Assembly (NCBI GenBank): GCA_044352985.1
Contig: JBILCU010000003.1
Location: 186,001-250,000 of the forward strand
Direction: 5' to 3'
DNA: 64,000 nucleotides
From: JADJDM01 sp044352985
Lineage (GTDB): Bacteria > Bacteroidota > Bacteroidia > B-17B0 > Aurantibacillaceae
This document shows, piece by piece, positions 7,568 through 15,765 of this stretch. The translations under genes were made by a program, and so were the position numbers. The notes under the pieces are model-generated. The model did no database searches and had not been told where the DNA came from. It worked only from the letters and a program-made list of their open reading frames with translations. The number at the start of each line of letters is the position of its first letter. Position 1 is the stretch's first letter.

Positions 7568-7984
7568 TTACTCATTCACACTAACTTTATAAGTAATCTT
7601 TGCTGTTGGTTCAAGTGTTTTTGAAACAGAGCAGTATTTGTCAACAGACAACTTTACTGCACGTTCTGCTTTTTCTTGGTCAACTTTCCCTTTAAATTTG
7701 AAATGCAAACAAATGTCTCGAAACAAAGAATAATCCTCAATCTTTTCTCTCTCGCCTTCTACTTCAACTTCAAAATCTTCAATCACTTGTTTTTGTTTTT
7801 TTAAAATTAAAATCACATCAATGGCGCTGCAACCACCCACAGCTGCAAGCAAAAGTTGCATCGGACGCATTCCTTTTCCTTCGCCTCCAATATCAGGAGC
7901 ACTATCCATTTGGATGCTATTTCCATCTTCATTTTTTGCTTCCATGTGGAAGTTATCGTTCAATCTTTTGATGTTGATTTTCAT
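7568..7984 (-). CDS. OsmC family protein (peroxiredoxin-like)
   Basis: 138 residues, the normal size of the YhfA/OsmC group. Two cysteines lie in the expected contexts: C52 in AVGGCSAIDVILIL at the start of the long central helix, and C118 in DKYCSVSKTL. The conserved arginine is in the MRPMQLLLAA segment. OsmC proteins reduce organic hydroperoxides through this cysteine pair; YhfA members have unclear substrates. The gene lies 39 nt after the ferredoxin-NADP reductase gene in the sulfur cluster, so a thiol or persulfide-related role is possible but inferred. Confidence 0.87.
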   Translation of the reverse strand: MKINIKRLNDNFHMEAKNEDGNSIQMDSAPDIGGEGKGMRPMQLLLAAVGGCSAIDVILILKKQKQVIEDFEVEVEGEREKIEDYSLFRDICLHFKFKGKVDQEKAERAVKLSVDKYCSVSKTLEPTAKITYKVSVNE

Positions 7985-8023
7985 TTTTAACTATTTAATT
8001 AATTTCTATAAAAATACAAGTTT

Positions 8024-9034
8024 TTAAAATCCATTCACGCCATTTACTGTTGTATATTTCATAGTATATTTTATTCCCGGATTGATATATTTATAAGCGC
8101 TGTGTGCCATCAATGAAGCTTCATGGAAACCACATAAAATTAGTTTCAGTTTATTTTTATAGGTATTGATGTCTCCAATGGCATAAACACCCGGCACATT
8201 TGTACTGTAATCTTCTGTATTTACTTCAATTGCATTTTTATCAATGTTTAAACCCCAGTTTTCAATTGGGCCAAGCTTAGGACTTAATCCAAATAAAGGA
8301 ATGAGGTGATCAGTTTCTATTAGTATTGCTTCGTTTGTTTTGGTGTTTTTAATACCAACAACTTTTAATTGTTCATCTCCATCAATATGAGTTAAATTGG
8401 TATTGAGGTGTAATTTTATTTTTCCTTCTTCTGCTAGTTTAAATACTTTGTTTACGCTATCAGGAGCTCCTCTAAACGATTCGCTACGATGCACCAAGGT
8501 TAATTCAGAACACACTTCGCTCAAAAATATGGTCCAATCCAATGCGCTGTCTCCACCACCTGCAATTACCATTTTCTGACCACGGTATTTTTCCGGATCC
8601 AAAATCATGTAGTTAATTCCTTTACCGTTTTCGAAACGTGTTAAGCCTTCCACTTCTGGTTTACGAGGTTCAAAGCATCCTAAGCCACCAGCAATAACAA
8701 TTACTTTTGCGCTTATTTTAGTGCCAAGATTGGTAGTTAAAATAAAATCGCGTTCGCCTAATTTATCAAGCTTTTCTATTCGTTCACCAAATGTAAAAGT
8801 TGGACTGAAAGGCTCTGCTTGTTTCATTAAATTATCTACCAATTCCTGCGCTAATACAGTTGGAAAACCGGGTATATCGTAAATAGGTTTTTTAGGATAA
8901 ATTTCTGAAAGTTGTCCGCCGGCTTGAGGAAGATAATCGATAAGATGGCAACGCATTTTTAAAAGTCCGGCTTCAAAAATAGCGAATAATCCTACGGGGC
9001 CTGCCCCAATAATTGCGATGTCTTTTGTGATCAT
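8024..9034 (-). CDS. Ferredoxin--NADP reductase, thioredoxin-reductase-like (YumC type)
   Basis: Two-dinucleotide-binding flavoprotein of 336 aa. FAD motif IGAGPVG at 9-15, NADPH motif IAGGGDSALDW at 157-167 and a C-terminal GVYAIGDI FAD motif near 290. The CxxC disulfide of thioredoxin reductase is missing (its place near 130-145 reads GLTRFENGKGINYMI), which identifies the YumC-like ferredoxin/flavodoxin NADP reductase group. In this cluster it probably feeds electrons through ferredoxin to the sulfite reductase, since no CysJ flavoprotein is present. The gene starts 2 nt after the siroheme/TauE fusion. Confidence 0.9.
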   Translation of the reverse strand: MITKDIAIIGAGPVGLFAIFEAGLLKMRCHLIDYLPQAGGQLSEIYPKKPIYDIPGFPTVLAQELVDNLMKQAEPFSPTFTFGERIEKLDKLGERDFILTTNLGTKISAKVIVIAGGLGCFEPRKPEVEGLTRFENGKGINYMILDPEKYRGQKMVIAGGGDSALDWTIFLSEVCSELTLVHRSESFRGAPDSVNKVFKLAEEGKIKLHLNTNLTHIDGDEQLKVVGIKNTKTNEAILIETDHLIPLFGLSPKLGPIENWGLNIDKNAIEVNTEDYSTNVPGVYAIGDINTYKNKLKLILCGFHEASLMAHSAYKYINPGIKYTMKYTTVNGVNGF

Positions 9035-9036
9035 GG

Positions 9037-10524
9037 TTATTTAATTAATGTTTGTATAATTGTTTTTAAACTTATTAGAATAACTAATATTCCAACAATG
9101 ATGAGTCCTTTTTTAATTGGAATTTTATTTGATAAATAAATGGAAAATGGTGCAGCAACCATTCCTCCAATAACTAATCCGAATATGATTTGCCAATGAG
9201 TAATTCCAATGAAACAAATAAAAGTTATGGTGCTTACCAATGCAACAAAAAATTTTGCTAAATGAGAAGAACCAATGGCATATCGTAAGTTTCTTCCACC
9301 CGCAACAAGCGATGTAGTAACAATTGGCCCCCAACCACCGCCACCAACAGAATCTAAAAATCCACCAAAAAATGCTACTGGAAATATTTGCTTTATTTTA
9401 TTGTTATTTCTTAAATTAATTTTGAGTGCGCGAAGAATAATCAAAACACCTAATGTTAATGTATATAGAGCTACAATTGGTTTTATAATAGAAATATTGT
9501 CTTTACTTACAAAAGAAACAACAGTTGCACCTATTATTGTTCCAATAATTCCTGGCCACAAGAGTGCTTTAAACAACTTCATGTTTATATTTTTATACCT
9601 CATGTAAACAAGGGATGATGAGCCGGTAGTGAAAATTTCTGACGCATGCATACTTGCGCTTGCAATAGCCGGATTAATCGAAGGTATTCCGAGACTTAAT
9701 AAAAATGTTGTTACGCTTACTCCGTAAGCCATTCCTAATGCACCATCTATCATTTGAGCAATAAAACCACCAGCTATGTATAAAATAATGTTGGCATCTA
9801 AATTTGATAAAATTGCATTACCAATATCTTTTACTGGAACAAAAGAAAAAATTAAATGTCCTAAAATCATTAAGAAAATTATAACAACTGAGTAAAGGGC
9901 AGTTTTAACTATTTTATTTGTCTCGTTTTTAGCTACACTCGGTAACTCGTAGTTTTTGGTAAGATTATTTAATGTTTTTACTTTATATTCAAAATTGCCT
10001 TTTAAGCTTTCTCTTATCTTATATAAATTTTCAAGCACTTCTTGAGTCTCACTAGGGAACACCTCATTTAATGTTTCTTTAACGCGCTTTGCCATTGTGG
10101 GTGATTTGCCATTAGTAGAAATAGCAATTTTTAAATCCCCTTTTTGAACAATTGAACCCAAATAAAAATCGCAAATGGAAGGTTTGTCTGCTGCATTTAA
10201 AAGTATTCCTGCTTCTTTTGCATCTGTTTTAACTATTTGGCTGAGTTGTATATCGCTAACTGCAGCAATTGCAATATCAATGCCTTTTAAATCAGTTTTT
10301 TCATATCTTTTTTCAATTAATTGTAGATTACTGTATTCAGTTGCAAGTTTTTTTATGTCATCATTAATCTCTTTTGCAACTAACTTTATTTTTGTTTTAG
10401 GACTGTTATCTAAAATTGCATTTAATTTTTCCAATCCAATTAGTCCGCCACCAACAATCAGAAGATTTAACTCTTCTAACTTTAAAAATATTGGAAATAA
10501 ATTATTTGTAGAGCTTGATGACAT
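9037..10524 (-). CDS. Fusion: siroheme synthase (precorrin-2 dehydrogenase/ferrochelatase) + TauE/SafE membrane transporter
   Basis: Residues 1-200 are a Met8/CysG N-terminal module: NAD motif LLIVGGGLIG at 21-30, catalytic Asp at D113 in LNAADKPSICDF (compare CysG NVVDD), and ISTNGKSP at 135-142. It converts precorrin-2 to sirohydrochlorin and inserts iron. Residues 205-495 are a polytopic TauE/SafE (TSUP) domain with about eight helices, including GGFIAQMIDGALGMAYG and GGFLDSVGGGGWGP. One uninterrupted frame links siroheme making to a putative sulfite/sulfonate permease. It is coupled to the FNR gene (2 nt) and the DUF2490 gene (3 nt). The fusion is the oddity; both domain calls are secure. 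Transport substrate and direction are inferred. Confidence 0.93.
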   Translation of the reverse strand: MSSSSTNNLFPIFLKLEELNLLIVGGGLIGLEKLNAILDNSPKTKIKLVAKEINDDIKKLATEYSNLQLIEKRYEKTDLKGIDIAIAAVSDIQLSQIVKTDAKEAGILLNAADKPSICDFYLGSIVQKGDLKIAISTNGKSPTMAKRVKETLNEVFPSETQEVLENLYKIRESLKGNFEYKVKTLNNLTKNYELPSVAKNETNKIVKTALYSVVIIFLMILGHLIFSFVPVKDIGNAILSNLDANIILYIAGGFIAQMIDGALGMAYGVSVTTFLLSLGIPSINPAIASASMHASEIFTTGSSSLVYMRYKNINMKLFKALLWPGIIGTIIGATVVSFVSKDNISIIKPIVALYTLTLGVLIILRALKINLRNNNKIKQIFPVAFFGGFLDSVGGGGWGPIVTTSLVAGGRNLRYAIGSSHLAKFFVALVSTITFICFIGITHWQIIFGLVIGGMVAAPFSIYLSNKIPIKKGLIIVGILVILISLKTIIQTLIK

Positions 10525-10527
10525 CGG

Positions 10528-11247
10528 TTATATTTTATGAAGTATATTAAAACGCAATACAGTTATGTTATCTAAACTGGCTGATTTTTTGATGAATTGA
10601 TTAATGTAGATAAACTGTGGTTGTAAATAAAATGATTCATTTAGTTGGAAATTAAAACCGACAGAAAACCTGTTTTGATCAAAATAATTAGTTGTTATAA
10701 GTTGTCCTGCGTTAATCATAATTTCATTTGCAAGAGTTAAATAGTGCTTTTTAGTTTCATTATTATTTATTGGGTAGCTTAATTCTAACTTATACCTAAA
10801 TCTCCAATTAAAATTATAGTGTGAAGTTGGTTCTAAGTCTTCAGATAGCAATTCATTGAAGCGTTGTTCCGCTCTGAAACGATTTTTAACTGATAATTTA
10901 TTGATTTGATCGTTAAATGAAATTTCCTGCCATGGTCTACATTCTGCTCTTGTAGATTTGTTGGTAATGAAAAAACGGAAATGCGCCATCCCAATTGTTA
11001 AATTTATTTTTTCATTTAGATTATATACAAATCCTGTTCTAATTAATGCTTGAGAATAATTACTGAACCAATCTTTTGTTCTAAATTGTAAATCGGTATT
11101 AATAGCAAAATTCTTTTTCAATTTTATTTGCTGAAAATAACCAAGCCAGATCATTTTTGAATAACTGTAAACAGGAGTTTCTGCCTTTGCTTTAGATGCA
11201 ATTACTAAAATTATCAGGATAATATTTTTAATCTGTTTTAATTTCAT
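10528..11247 (-). CDS. DUF2490 family outer-membrane beta-barrel protein
   Basis: 239 aa with a signal peptide (LIILVIASKAKAE, cut about residue 23). The rest is alternating beta strands with aromatic girdles (FQQIKLKKNFAINTDLQFRTKDW, YNFNWRFRYKLELSYPI, YLQPQFIYINQF) that fit a small OM barrel; the NRFRAEQRF and WRFRY segments are typical of DUF2490. Function is unknown. The coupling to the siroheme/TauE fusion suggests a role in sulfur-compound passage through the outer membrane, which is only inference. Confidence 0.75.
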   Translation of the reverse strand: MKLKQIKNIILIILVIASKAKAETPVYSYSKMIWLGYFQQIKLKKNFAINTDLQFRTKDWFSNYSQALIRTGFVYNLNEKINLTIGMAHFRFFITNKSTRAECRPWQEISFNDQINKLSVKNRFRAEQRFNELLSEDLEPTSHYNFNWRFRYKLELSYPINNNETKKHYLTLANEIMINAGQLITTNYFDQNRFSVGFNFQLNESFYLQPQFIYINQFIKKSASLDNITVLRFNILHKI

Positions 11248-11752
11248 CTCAAACTTTTGTTGTTATTCATGAGAACTGTCATATTGAGCGAAGTCGAAAT
11301 AAGCATTCCGAGAATACCATTTTCGTATTTTTTTTGATATTAAATAATTTTAATTTTTGATAACACGTTAATTTAAGTTTTACTATTAACTTACTTTCTT
11401 TTGCTTGATCAAAAGAAAGTAACAAAGAAAAATCAAGAAATTGCCAAGGCAATATTTCAAAACTGTAATTTTTGAAATACCATTCAATAAAAGCTAAATC
11501 GCCTCCAAGGCTTCGGCAATTTTTAGCGCTTTTATTTCATTTTGCTGCGCCAATTTCATTTTAAGATATTTATTTTTTTAGTCGCCATATGTTGTACTCC
11601 ATTTATTTTCACTTGTTATCGTGCGCTGCGAAACATTGCTATTTCATTCATTTAATTAAATAAGAAATTTATTTTAATTTTTACTGAACATAATCTTTCG
11701 AACTACATAACTGTTTTTTAATTTAAAATTTAAATAACTACTTAAAATTCTT
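11248..11752. repeat. 505-nt gap with several degenerate dispersed repeats
   Basis: From right to left it holds: a remnant of the 113-nt palindromic family (about 11,580-11,655: CATATGTTGTACTCC...GTGCGCTGCG...GCTATTTCATT); a block with AATAAAAGCTAAA and TTTAGCGCTTTTATT inverted arms around GCCTCCAAGGCTTCGGC; a perfect 13-bp stem at 11,391-11,422 (TTACTTTCTTTTG, 6-nt loop, CAAAAGAAAGTAA); and half a TCGA element (11,278-11,300, GTCATATTGAGCGAAGTCGA). No gene is seen. It splits the sulfur cluster between cobA and the DUF2490 gene. Confidence 0.7.
11391..11422. repeat. Perfect 13-bp inverted repeat
   Basis: TTACTTTCTTTTG and CAAAAGAAAGTAA around the loop CTTGAT. There is no downstream T-tract on the minus strand, so a canonical intrinsic terminator is not clear. 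The motif resembles a dispersed Bacteroidota repeat I have seen in other genomes, but I cannot verify this. Confidence 0.75.
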
Positions 11753-12523
11753 TCAAGATACAAACTCGTTATATTGGCTTGATATAAGTTCAAATTTACT
11801 TTCTAATTTCACTACATCTCCAATAACAATAACAGCGGGAGCTTTTATGTTGTTTTCTTTAGCAATGTCAACAATTGTTGAAATGGTTCCTAAAGCAATT
11901 TTTTGAGTTGGTAAAGAACCATCCTGAATTAATGCAATGGATGTATCGCTCTTTCCTTCATCAGCAAAAATAGCTGCAATCTCTTTTAATTTAGATAAGC
12001 CCATTAAAATAACTACTGTAGCATTTGATTTTGCAGCTGCAAATATATCTTCCGACAACTCATTGTCTTTTGTAGTTCCAGTTATTACCCAAAAACTCTC
12101 GCTAACACCACGATGCGTTACAGGTATACCAGCTAATGCAGGAACAGCAATAGAGCTTGATATTCCAGGAATTAAATCAGTTTCTATATTAAAAGTATCA
12201 GCGTAATCCAGTTCTTCTTTTCCTCTACCAAACACGAAAGAATCGCCACCCTTTAAACGAACCACATGCCCGTAACTATATGCCATATCTACTAACAACG
12301 TATTTATTTGTTCTTGTGAATAGGCATGTTGATTGTTTCTTTTTCCTACATATATTTTTAATGAATCTTTTGGGGCATAATTCAGTAATTCAGTATTTAC
12401 TAACGCATCATACAAAACAACATGCGCAGTTTTTAAGGCATTAATTCCTTTTAATGTAATTAACTCAATATCGCCAGGTCCAGCGCCAACTAAGGTTATT
12501 TTAGGTTTATTGTAATTTAACAT
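11753..12523 (-). CDS. cobA: Uroporphyrinogen-III C-methyltransferase (SUMT)
   Basis: SAM-dependent methylation of uroporphyrinogen III to precorrin-2, the first siroheme step; the product feeds the siroheme synthase domain two genes on. SUMT blocks: VGAGPGDIELITLKG at 12-26, YDALV, VGKR, and VRLKGGDSFVFGRGKEE near 88-104, with PGISSSIAVPALAGIPVTHRG around 118-138. The 256-residue length is a single-function SUMT. The start is 12 nt after the sulfite reductase stop. Confidence 0.94.
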   Translation of the reverse strand: MLNYNKPKITLVGAGPGDIELITLKGINALKTAHVVLYDALVNTELLNYAPKDSLKIYVGKRNNQHAYSQEQINTLLVDMAYSYGHVVRLKGGDSFVFGRGKEELDYADTFNIETDLIPGISSSIAVPALAGIPVTHRGVSESFWVITGTTKDNELSEDIFAAAKSNATVVILMGLSKLKEIAAIFADEGKSDTSIALIQDGSLPTQKIALGTISTIVDIAKENNIKAPAVIVIGDVVKLESKFELISSQYNEFVS

Positions 12524-12535
12524 CTGATTATTTTT

Positions 12536-14662
12536 TTATTGATGAATATTTTTTTCTTCTTTTTTTAATTCTCTGTACGAAATGGTTTGATGATAAAATG
12601 ATGTTGATTGATTAAAATAATATTCGGCAAACTCTTTATTCGGTTCGTGTTTATTGATTTGAAGTACTAAATCTTTAAAATTGCTTTCTAATTTAAATTC
12701 TCCACTTTCTACAAAATGTTTATCAAAATCGTTTATAAGTGTGTGATGCGTATTTACATGCACTTGTTTATCCAACAACAATCCTTTTGCTGAATGAATA
12801 AATGCAGCATAGCTGTAATAAATGCTATCTCCGTACTGCTCATTTTCAAATGCTTCTGCGCTCCATGCTAATTTTTCTTCTGCTTCATAGAAAAGTGTTT
12901 GAACCAAATCAATGATTACTCCGGCACATTCTCCAACGCCAATTGCAGTTTGAAATTTTTCTTCCGAACCCCAATCAATAAAATCTGTTTCTTTTAAGGT
13001 ACTGTTATCTGTAAGTGGTTTTAATAGTTGATAAAAATAATCCTTGCCTTTTCTATCATAATACGAGTGAAAGTATTCTCCTTGTTCTGCATTGTTTTCA
13101 ATGTCTTTAAATAACGTACGTAACACATCTGGTGAACGTTTGCTCGCCACTTTAATTACCTTATCTGCAATTCTTCCTTCTCCGTTTCCTTTTGTTCCAC
13201 CTCCCAGAAGCACTTGCACAGCAGGAACTACAGAGGTTCCCACTTTAAAAGAACTTCCATGGAAACCAATATGCGCAAGACCATGTTGCCCACATGAATT
13301 CATACAACCACTGATTTTGATTTTTATGTCATGGTTATAAATTAAATCAGGAAACTCGGCATAAATTACTCGTTCAAACTCAACTGTAATATTTGTACTA
13401 TTAGAGATGGCTAAGTTGCAGGTATCAGTACCCGGACATGCAGTTATATCGCCTACTGAATCAAAGCCGGGTGTTGCTAAACCTAATTCTTTTAGGGCAA
13501 TAAACAAATGTGGTAAGGCTTTTTCAGGAACGAATTTTAGTAAAAATCCTTGGTTGATAGTAATGCGTATGTCATCTGATGAAGCATACTTTTCAATAAC
13601 TGAAGATAGCTCACGCGCTATAGCAGAGGAAATATTTCCAAGTAAAATTTTTAGATATACTCCAAAGTAACCTTCTTGTTTTTGTTGAAAGGTGTTTGTT
13701 TTTAACCAAATGGAATACTCTTCTTTATTTTCTATAAATGCATCTGTAAAAGAAGGTAATTCAGGTGCAGTTGTAATTACAGTATTTCTATCTATTGCAT
13801 AGGAATGATTGTAAATGGCGGTTTTTTCTTCTTCAATTAATTTTAAGAATTCGGTAATGCCAATTTTATTTATTAAATACTTAATCCGTGCTTTATGTCG
13901 ACTTACTCGTTCTCCATGGCGATCGAATACACGAATGCTTGCTTCCAAAAAAGGAATAAGTTGATCTTCTTTTAAAAATTCATATGCTATTTGCGCTAAA
14001 AAAGGTTGAGCCCCTAAACCACCACCAACAAGTACTTTAAAACCTCTTTCATTCTGTTCGTTTAATTTTGGTATAAATCCAAAATCATGAATATAAGTAA
14101 CAGCAGTATCTTTATCGTTATTAGAAAATGCAATTTTTATTTTTCTTCCCAATTCCTGACCAAAAGGCTTTCTTAGGAAATAACTGAATACTGCGTAAGC
14201 ATAAGGAGAAATATCAAAAGGTTCAATGGTATCAATTCCAGCTTCAGCAGATGCAGTTACGTTACGAACTGTGTTGCCACATGCTTCGCGCAAAGTGATA
14301 TCATCCTGTTCCAGTTTAGCCCATAACTCAGGTGTTCTATCTAAACTAACGTGATGTATTTGAATATCCTGACGTGTTGTTAAATGAAGATTACCATTTG
14401 AATAATCATCGCTGATGTCTGCAATTCTTCTTAGTTGTTTAGTACTTACTTTTCCAAACGGCAGTTTTATACGAATCATTTGAACGCCTTGCTGACGTTG
14501 ACCATATACACCACGAGCCAATCGTAAACTTCTGAATTTTTCTTCGTGAATTTTACCGTCTCTAAATGCACGGATTTTTTTATCGAGGTCGATGATATCT
14601 TTTTCTACCAAAGCTTTTGTGCTGTGGTTAATTAATTCTAATTCTGTTCTGAAACTTTGCAT
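12536..14662 (-). CDS. cysI: Assimilatory sulfite (nitrite) reductase hemoprotein with C-terminal HEPN-like domain
   Basis: Six-electron reduction of sulfite to sulfide at a siroheme/[4Fe-4S] centre. Residues 50-560 cover the two ferredoxin-like halves: HLTTRQDIQIH (93-103), RNVTASAEAGID (133-144). Cluster cysteines are C409 and C415 (TACPGTDTCNLA), C453 and C457 (SGCMNSCGQHG), the last being the expected siroheme ligand. Residues about 585-690 are extra: an all-helical segment (FENEQYGDSIYYSYAAFIHSAKGLL) with the look of a HEPN domain, making the protein 708 aa instead of about 550-570. Ferredoxin is the likely donor because no CysJ is present. The call of sulfite rather than nitrite rests on the operon. 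Confidence 0.93.
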   Translation of the reverse strand: MQSFRTELELINHSTKALVEKDIIDLDKKIRAFRDGKIHEEKFRSLRLARGVYGQRQQGVQMIRIKLPFGKVSTKQLRRIADISDDYSNGNLHLTTRQDIQIHHVSLDRTPELWAKLEQDDITLREACGNTVRNVTASAEAGIDTIEPFDISPYAYAVFSYFLRKPFGQELGRKIKIAFSNNDKDTAVTYIHDFGFIPKLNEQNERGFKVLVGGGLGAQPFLAQIAYEFLKEDQLIPFLEASIRVFDRHGERVSRHKARIKYLINKIGITEFLKLIEEEKTAIYNHSYAIDRNTVITTAPELPSFTDAFIENKEEYSIWLKTNTFQQKQEGYFGVYLKILLGNISSAIARELSSVIEKYASSDDIRITINQGFLLKFVPEKALPHLFIALKELGLATPGFDSVGDITACPGTDTCNLAISNSTNITVEFERVIYAEFPDLIYNHDIKIKISGCMNSCGQHGLAHIGFHGSSFKVGTSVVPAVQVLLGGGTKGNGEGRIADKVIKVASKRSPDVLRTLFKDIENNAEQGEYFHSYYDRKGKDYFYQLLKPLTDNSTLKETDFIDWGSEEKFQTAIGVGECAGVIIDLVQTLFYEAEEKLAWSAEAFENEQYGDSIYYSYAAFIHSAKGLLLDKQVHVNTHHTLINDFDKHFVESGEFKLESNFKDLVLQINKHEPNKEFAEYYFNQSTSFYHQTISYRELKKEEKNIHQ

Positions 14663-14679
14663 AACAAATAGTTTATAAA

Positions 14680-15555
14680 TTAAGATTGTGTTGCGTTATA
14701 AATTTTATACCAGTGTTCGTTGCTTAATTTGATGGAGTAGGCCGAAGCTGCATTTTTAATTCTTTTTTTATCTGGGCTTCCGATGATAGGTAAGGCGCCT
14801 AATTTGTATAACCAGGCAACGGCAGTTTGTTCAACATTTGCCCCATATAATTTACCTATTTCTGTTAGTGCTTTTCTAACGCGAATCGCTTTTTTGTCCT
14901 CACCGTTCATTACTCTTCCACCGGCAAGTGGAGCCCAAGCCATTGGTTTACTGAATTGTTCTTTAATAAAATCTAATCTACCATCATCAATAGCAGAAGT
15001 ATTTAATACGTTTAATTCAATATGATTGGTTACAATTGGATAGTTTAATCGTGAAGCAATTAACTGATGCTGAAATACGTTGAAGTTAGAAACCCCAATG
15101 GATCTGATTTTACCTTTCAGGATTAACTCTGTTAAGGCAGAGGCAGTTTCTTCAGCTTGGATCAACGAATCGAATTTTTCGAGAAGAAAAATATCGATAT
15201 AATCTGTCTGAAAGCGCTTTAAGGTTTCATCCACTGATTTTCTTAAGTGCTCAGGACTTAAATCAGCATATTTTTCTTTTGTGTTGATAATTTTACGTAT
15301 TCCTGCTTTAGCAGAAATTACAATGTCTTCACGTTTAAAAGATTTGTTTTTTATTGCTTGTCCGAAAAGCGTTTCAATTTCACCGTTACTGTATTGATCG
15401 CTATGATCAAAAGAGTTAACGCCAAGATCTAAATTAAAATTTACTATATCTTCTACCTTTTTTATAGAATTTAAAGATTGTGTATTCCATCTCCAGAAAC
15501 CATAAATGGCAGCTGAAATTTCTGGCCCTGATTCGCTAATGTATATTTGTTCCAT
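14680..15555 (-). CDS. Aldo/keto reductase with Glu in place of catalytic His
   Basis: NADPH-dependent TIM-barrel oxidoreductase, 291 aa, YdhF-like. Of the catalytic tetrad, D50 and Y55 (NSFDHSDQYSNGE) and K83 (VISAKAGI) are present, but the motif usually read as DLLLIHRP is here DIFLLEKF, with E126 where His is expected. GVSNFN and the C-terminal GSPDKKRI NADP-binding loop are intact. His-to-Glu at this site is known from AKR1D steroid 5-beta-reductases, where it favours C=C reduction. It is the first large gene after the Cys-rich leader peptide, so it is probably co-regulated with sulfur assimilation; the substrate is unknown. Confidence 0.88.
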   Translation of the reverse strand: MEQIYISESGPEISAAIYGFWRWNTQSLNSIKKVEDIVNFNLDLGVNSFDHSDQYSNGEIETLFGQAIKNKSFKREDIVISAKAGIRKIINTKEKYADLSPEHLRKSVDETLKRFQTDYIDIFLLEKFDSLIQAEETASALTELILKGKIRSIGVSNFNVFQHQLIASRLNYPIVTNHIELNVLNTSAIDDGRLDFIKEQFSKPMAWAPLAGGRVMNGEDKKAIRVRKALTEIGKLYGANVEQTAVAWLYKLGALPIIGSPDKKRIKNAASAYSIKLSNEHWYKIYNATQS

Positions 15556-15622
15556 ATTGGATAATTTTTTTTGTTTAATGAAATTGTATTGATAATTGAT
15601 TTAAATAAAATAGTAAGCCTTA

Positions 15623-15694
15623 TTAGTTGCACATTCGGCAACAACAGGAGAAGTAATTCCTTAGAAATGGATTTATTTTATTTATTCTTTTCAT
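15623..15694 (-). CDS. Cys-rich leader peptide (23 aa), putative attenuator of the sulfur operon
   Basis: A short reading frame begins MKRINKINPFLR and ends NYFSCCCRMCN followed by TAA. Four of the last seven codons are Cys (TGT TGT TGC and TGC), one is Met. It lies 67 nt upstream of the aldo/keto reductase that opens the sulfur cluster. A Cys-run right before the stop, upstream of cysteine-biosynthesis genes, is the design of translational attenuation: ribosomes stall when Cys-tRNA is scarce. The mechanism is similar in logic to Cys-rich leaders described upstream of actinobacterial sulfur genes. No strong terminator hairpin is visible between leader and gene, so Rho-dependent or translation-coupled control is more likely than a classical attenuator. 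Confidence 0.75.
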   Translation of the reverse strand: MKRINKINPFLRNYFSCCCRMCN

Positions 15695-15765
15695 TTTCGG
15701 TGGCAAAATAACAACATGATTTTTTATTGTGCAAGAAAAATTGAAAATATTTTTACATTTCCTAT

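Noticed and set aside
9037..10524. Fusion as an assembly artefact
   Set aside because: The reading frame is continuous, with a plausible linker and no internal start codon with a leader; both domains have intact motifs. It still deserves a check in raw reads.
12536..12960. HEPN toxin of a toxin-antitoxin module
   Set aside because: The HEPN-like part is fused in frame to sulfite reductase, has no visible RxxxxH motif and no MNT partner gene.
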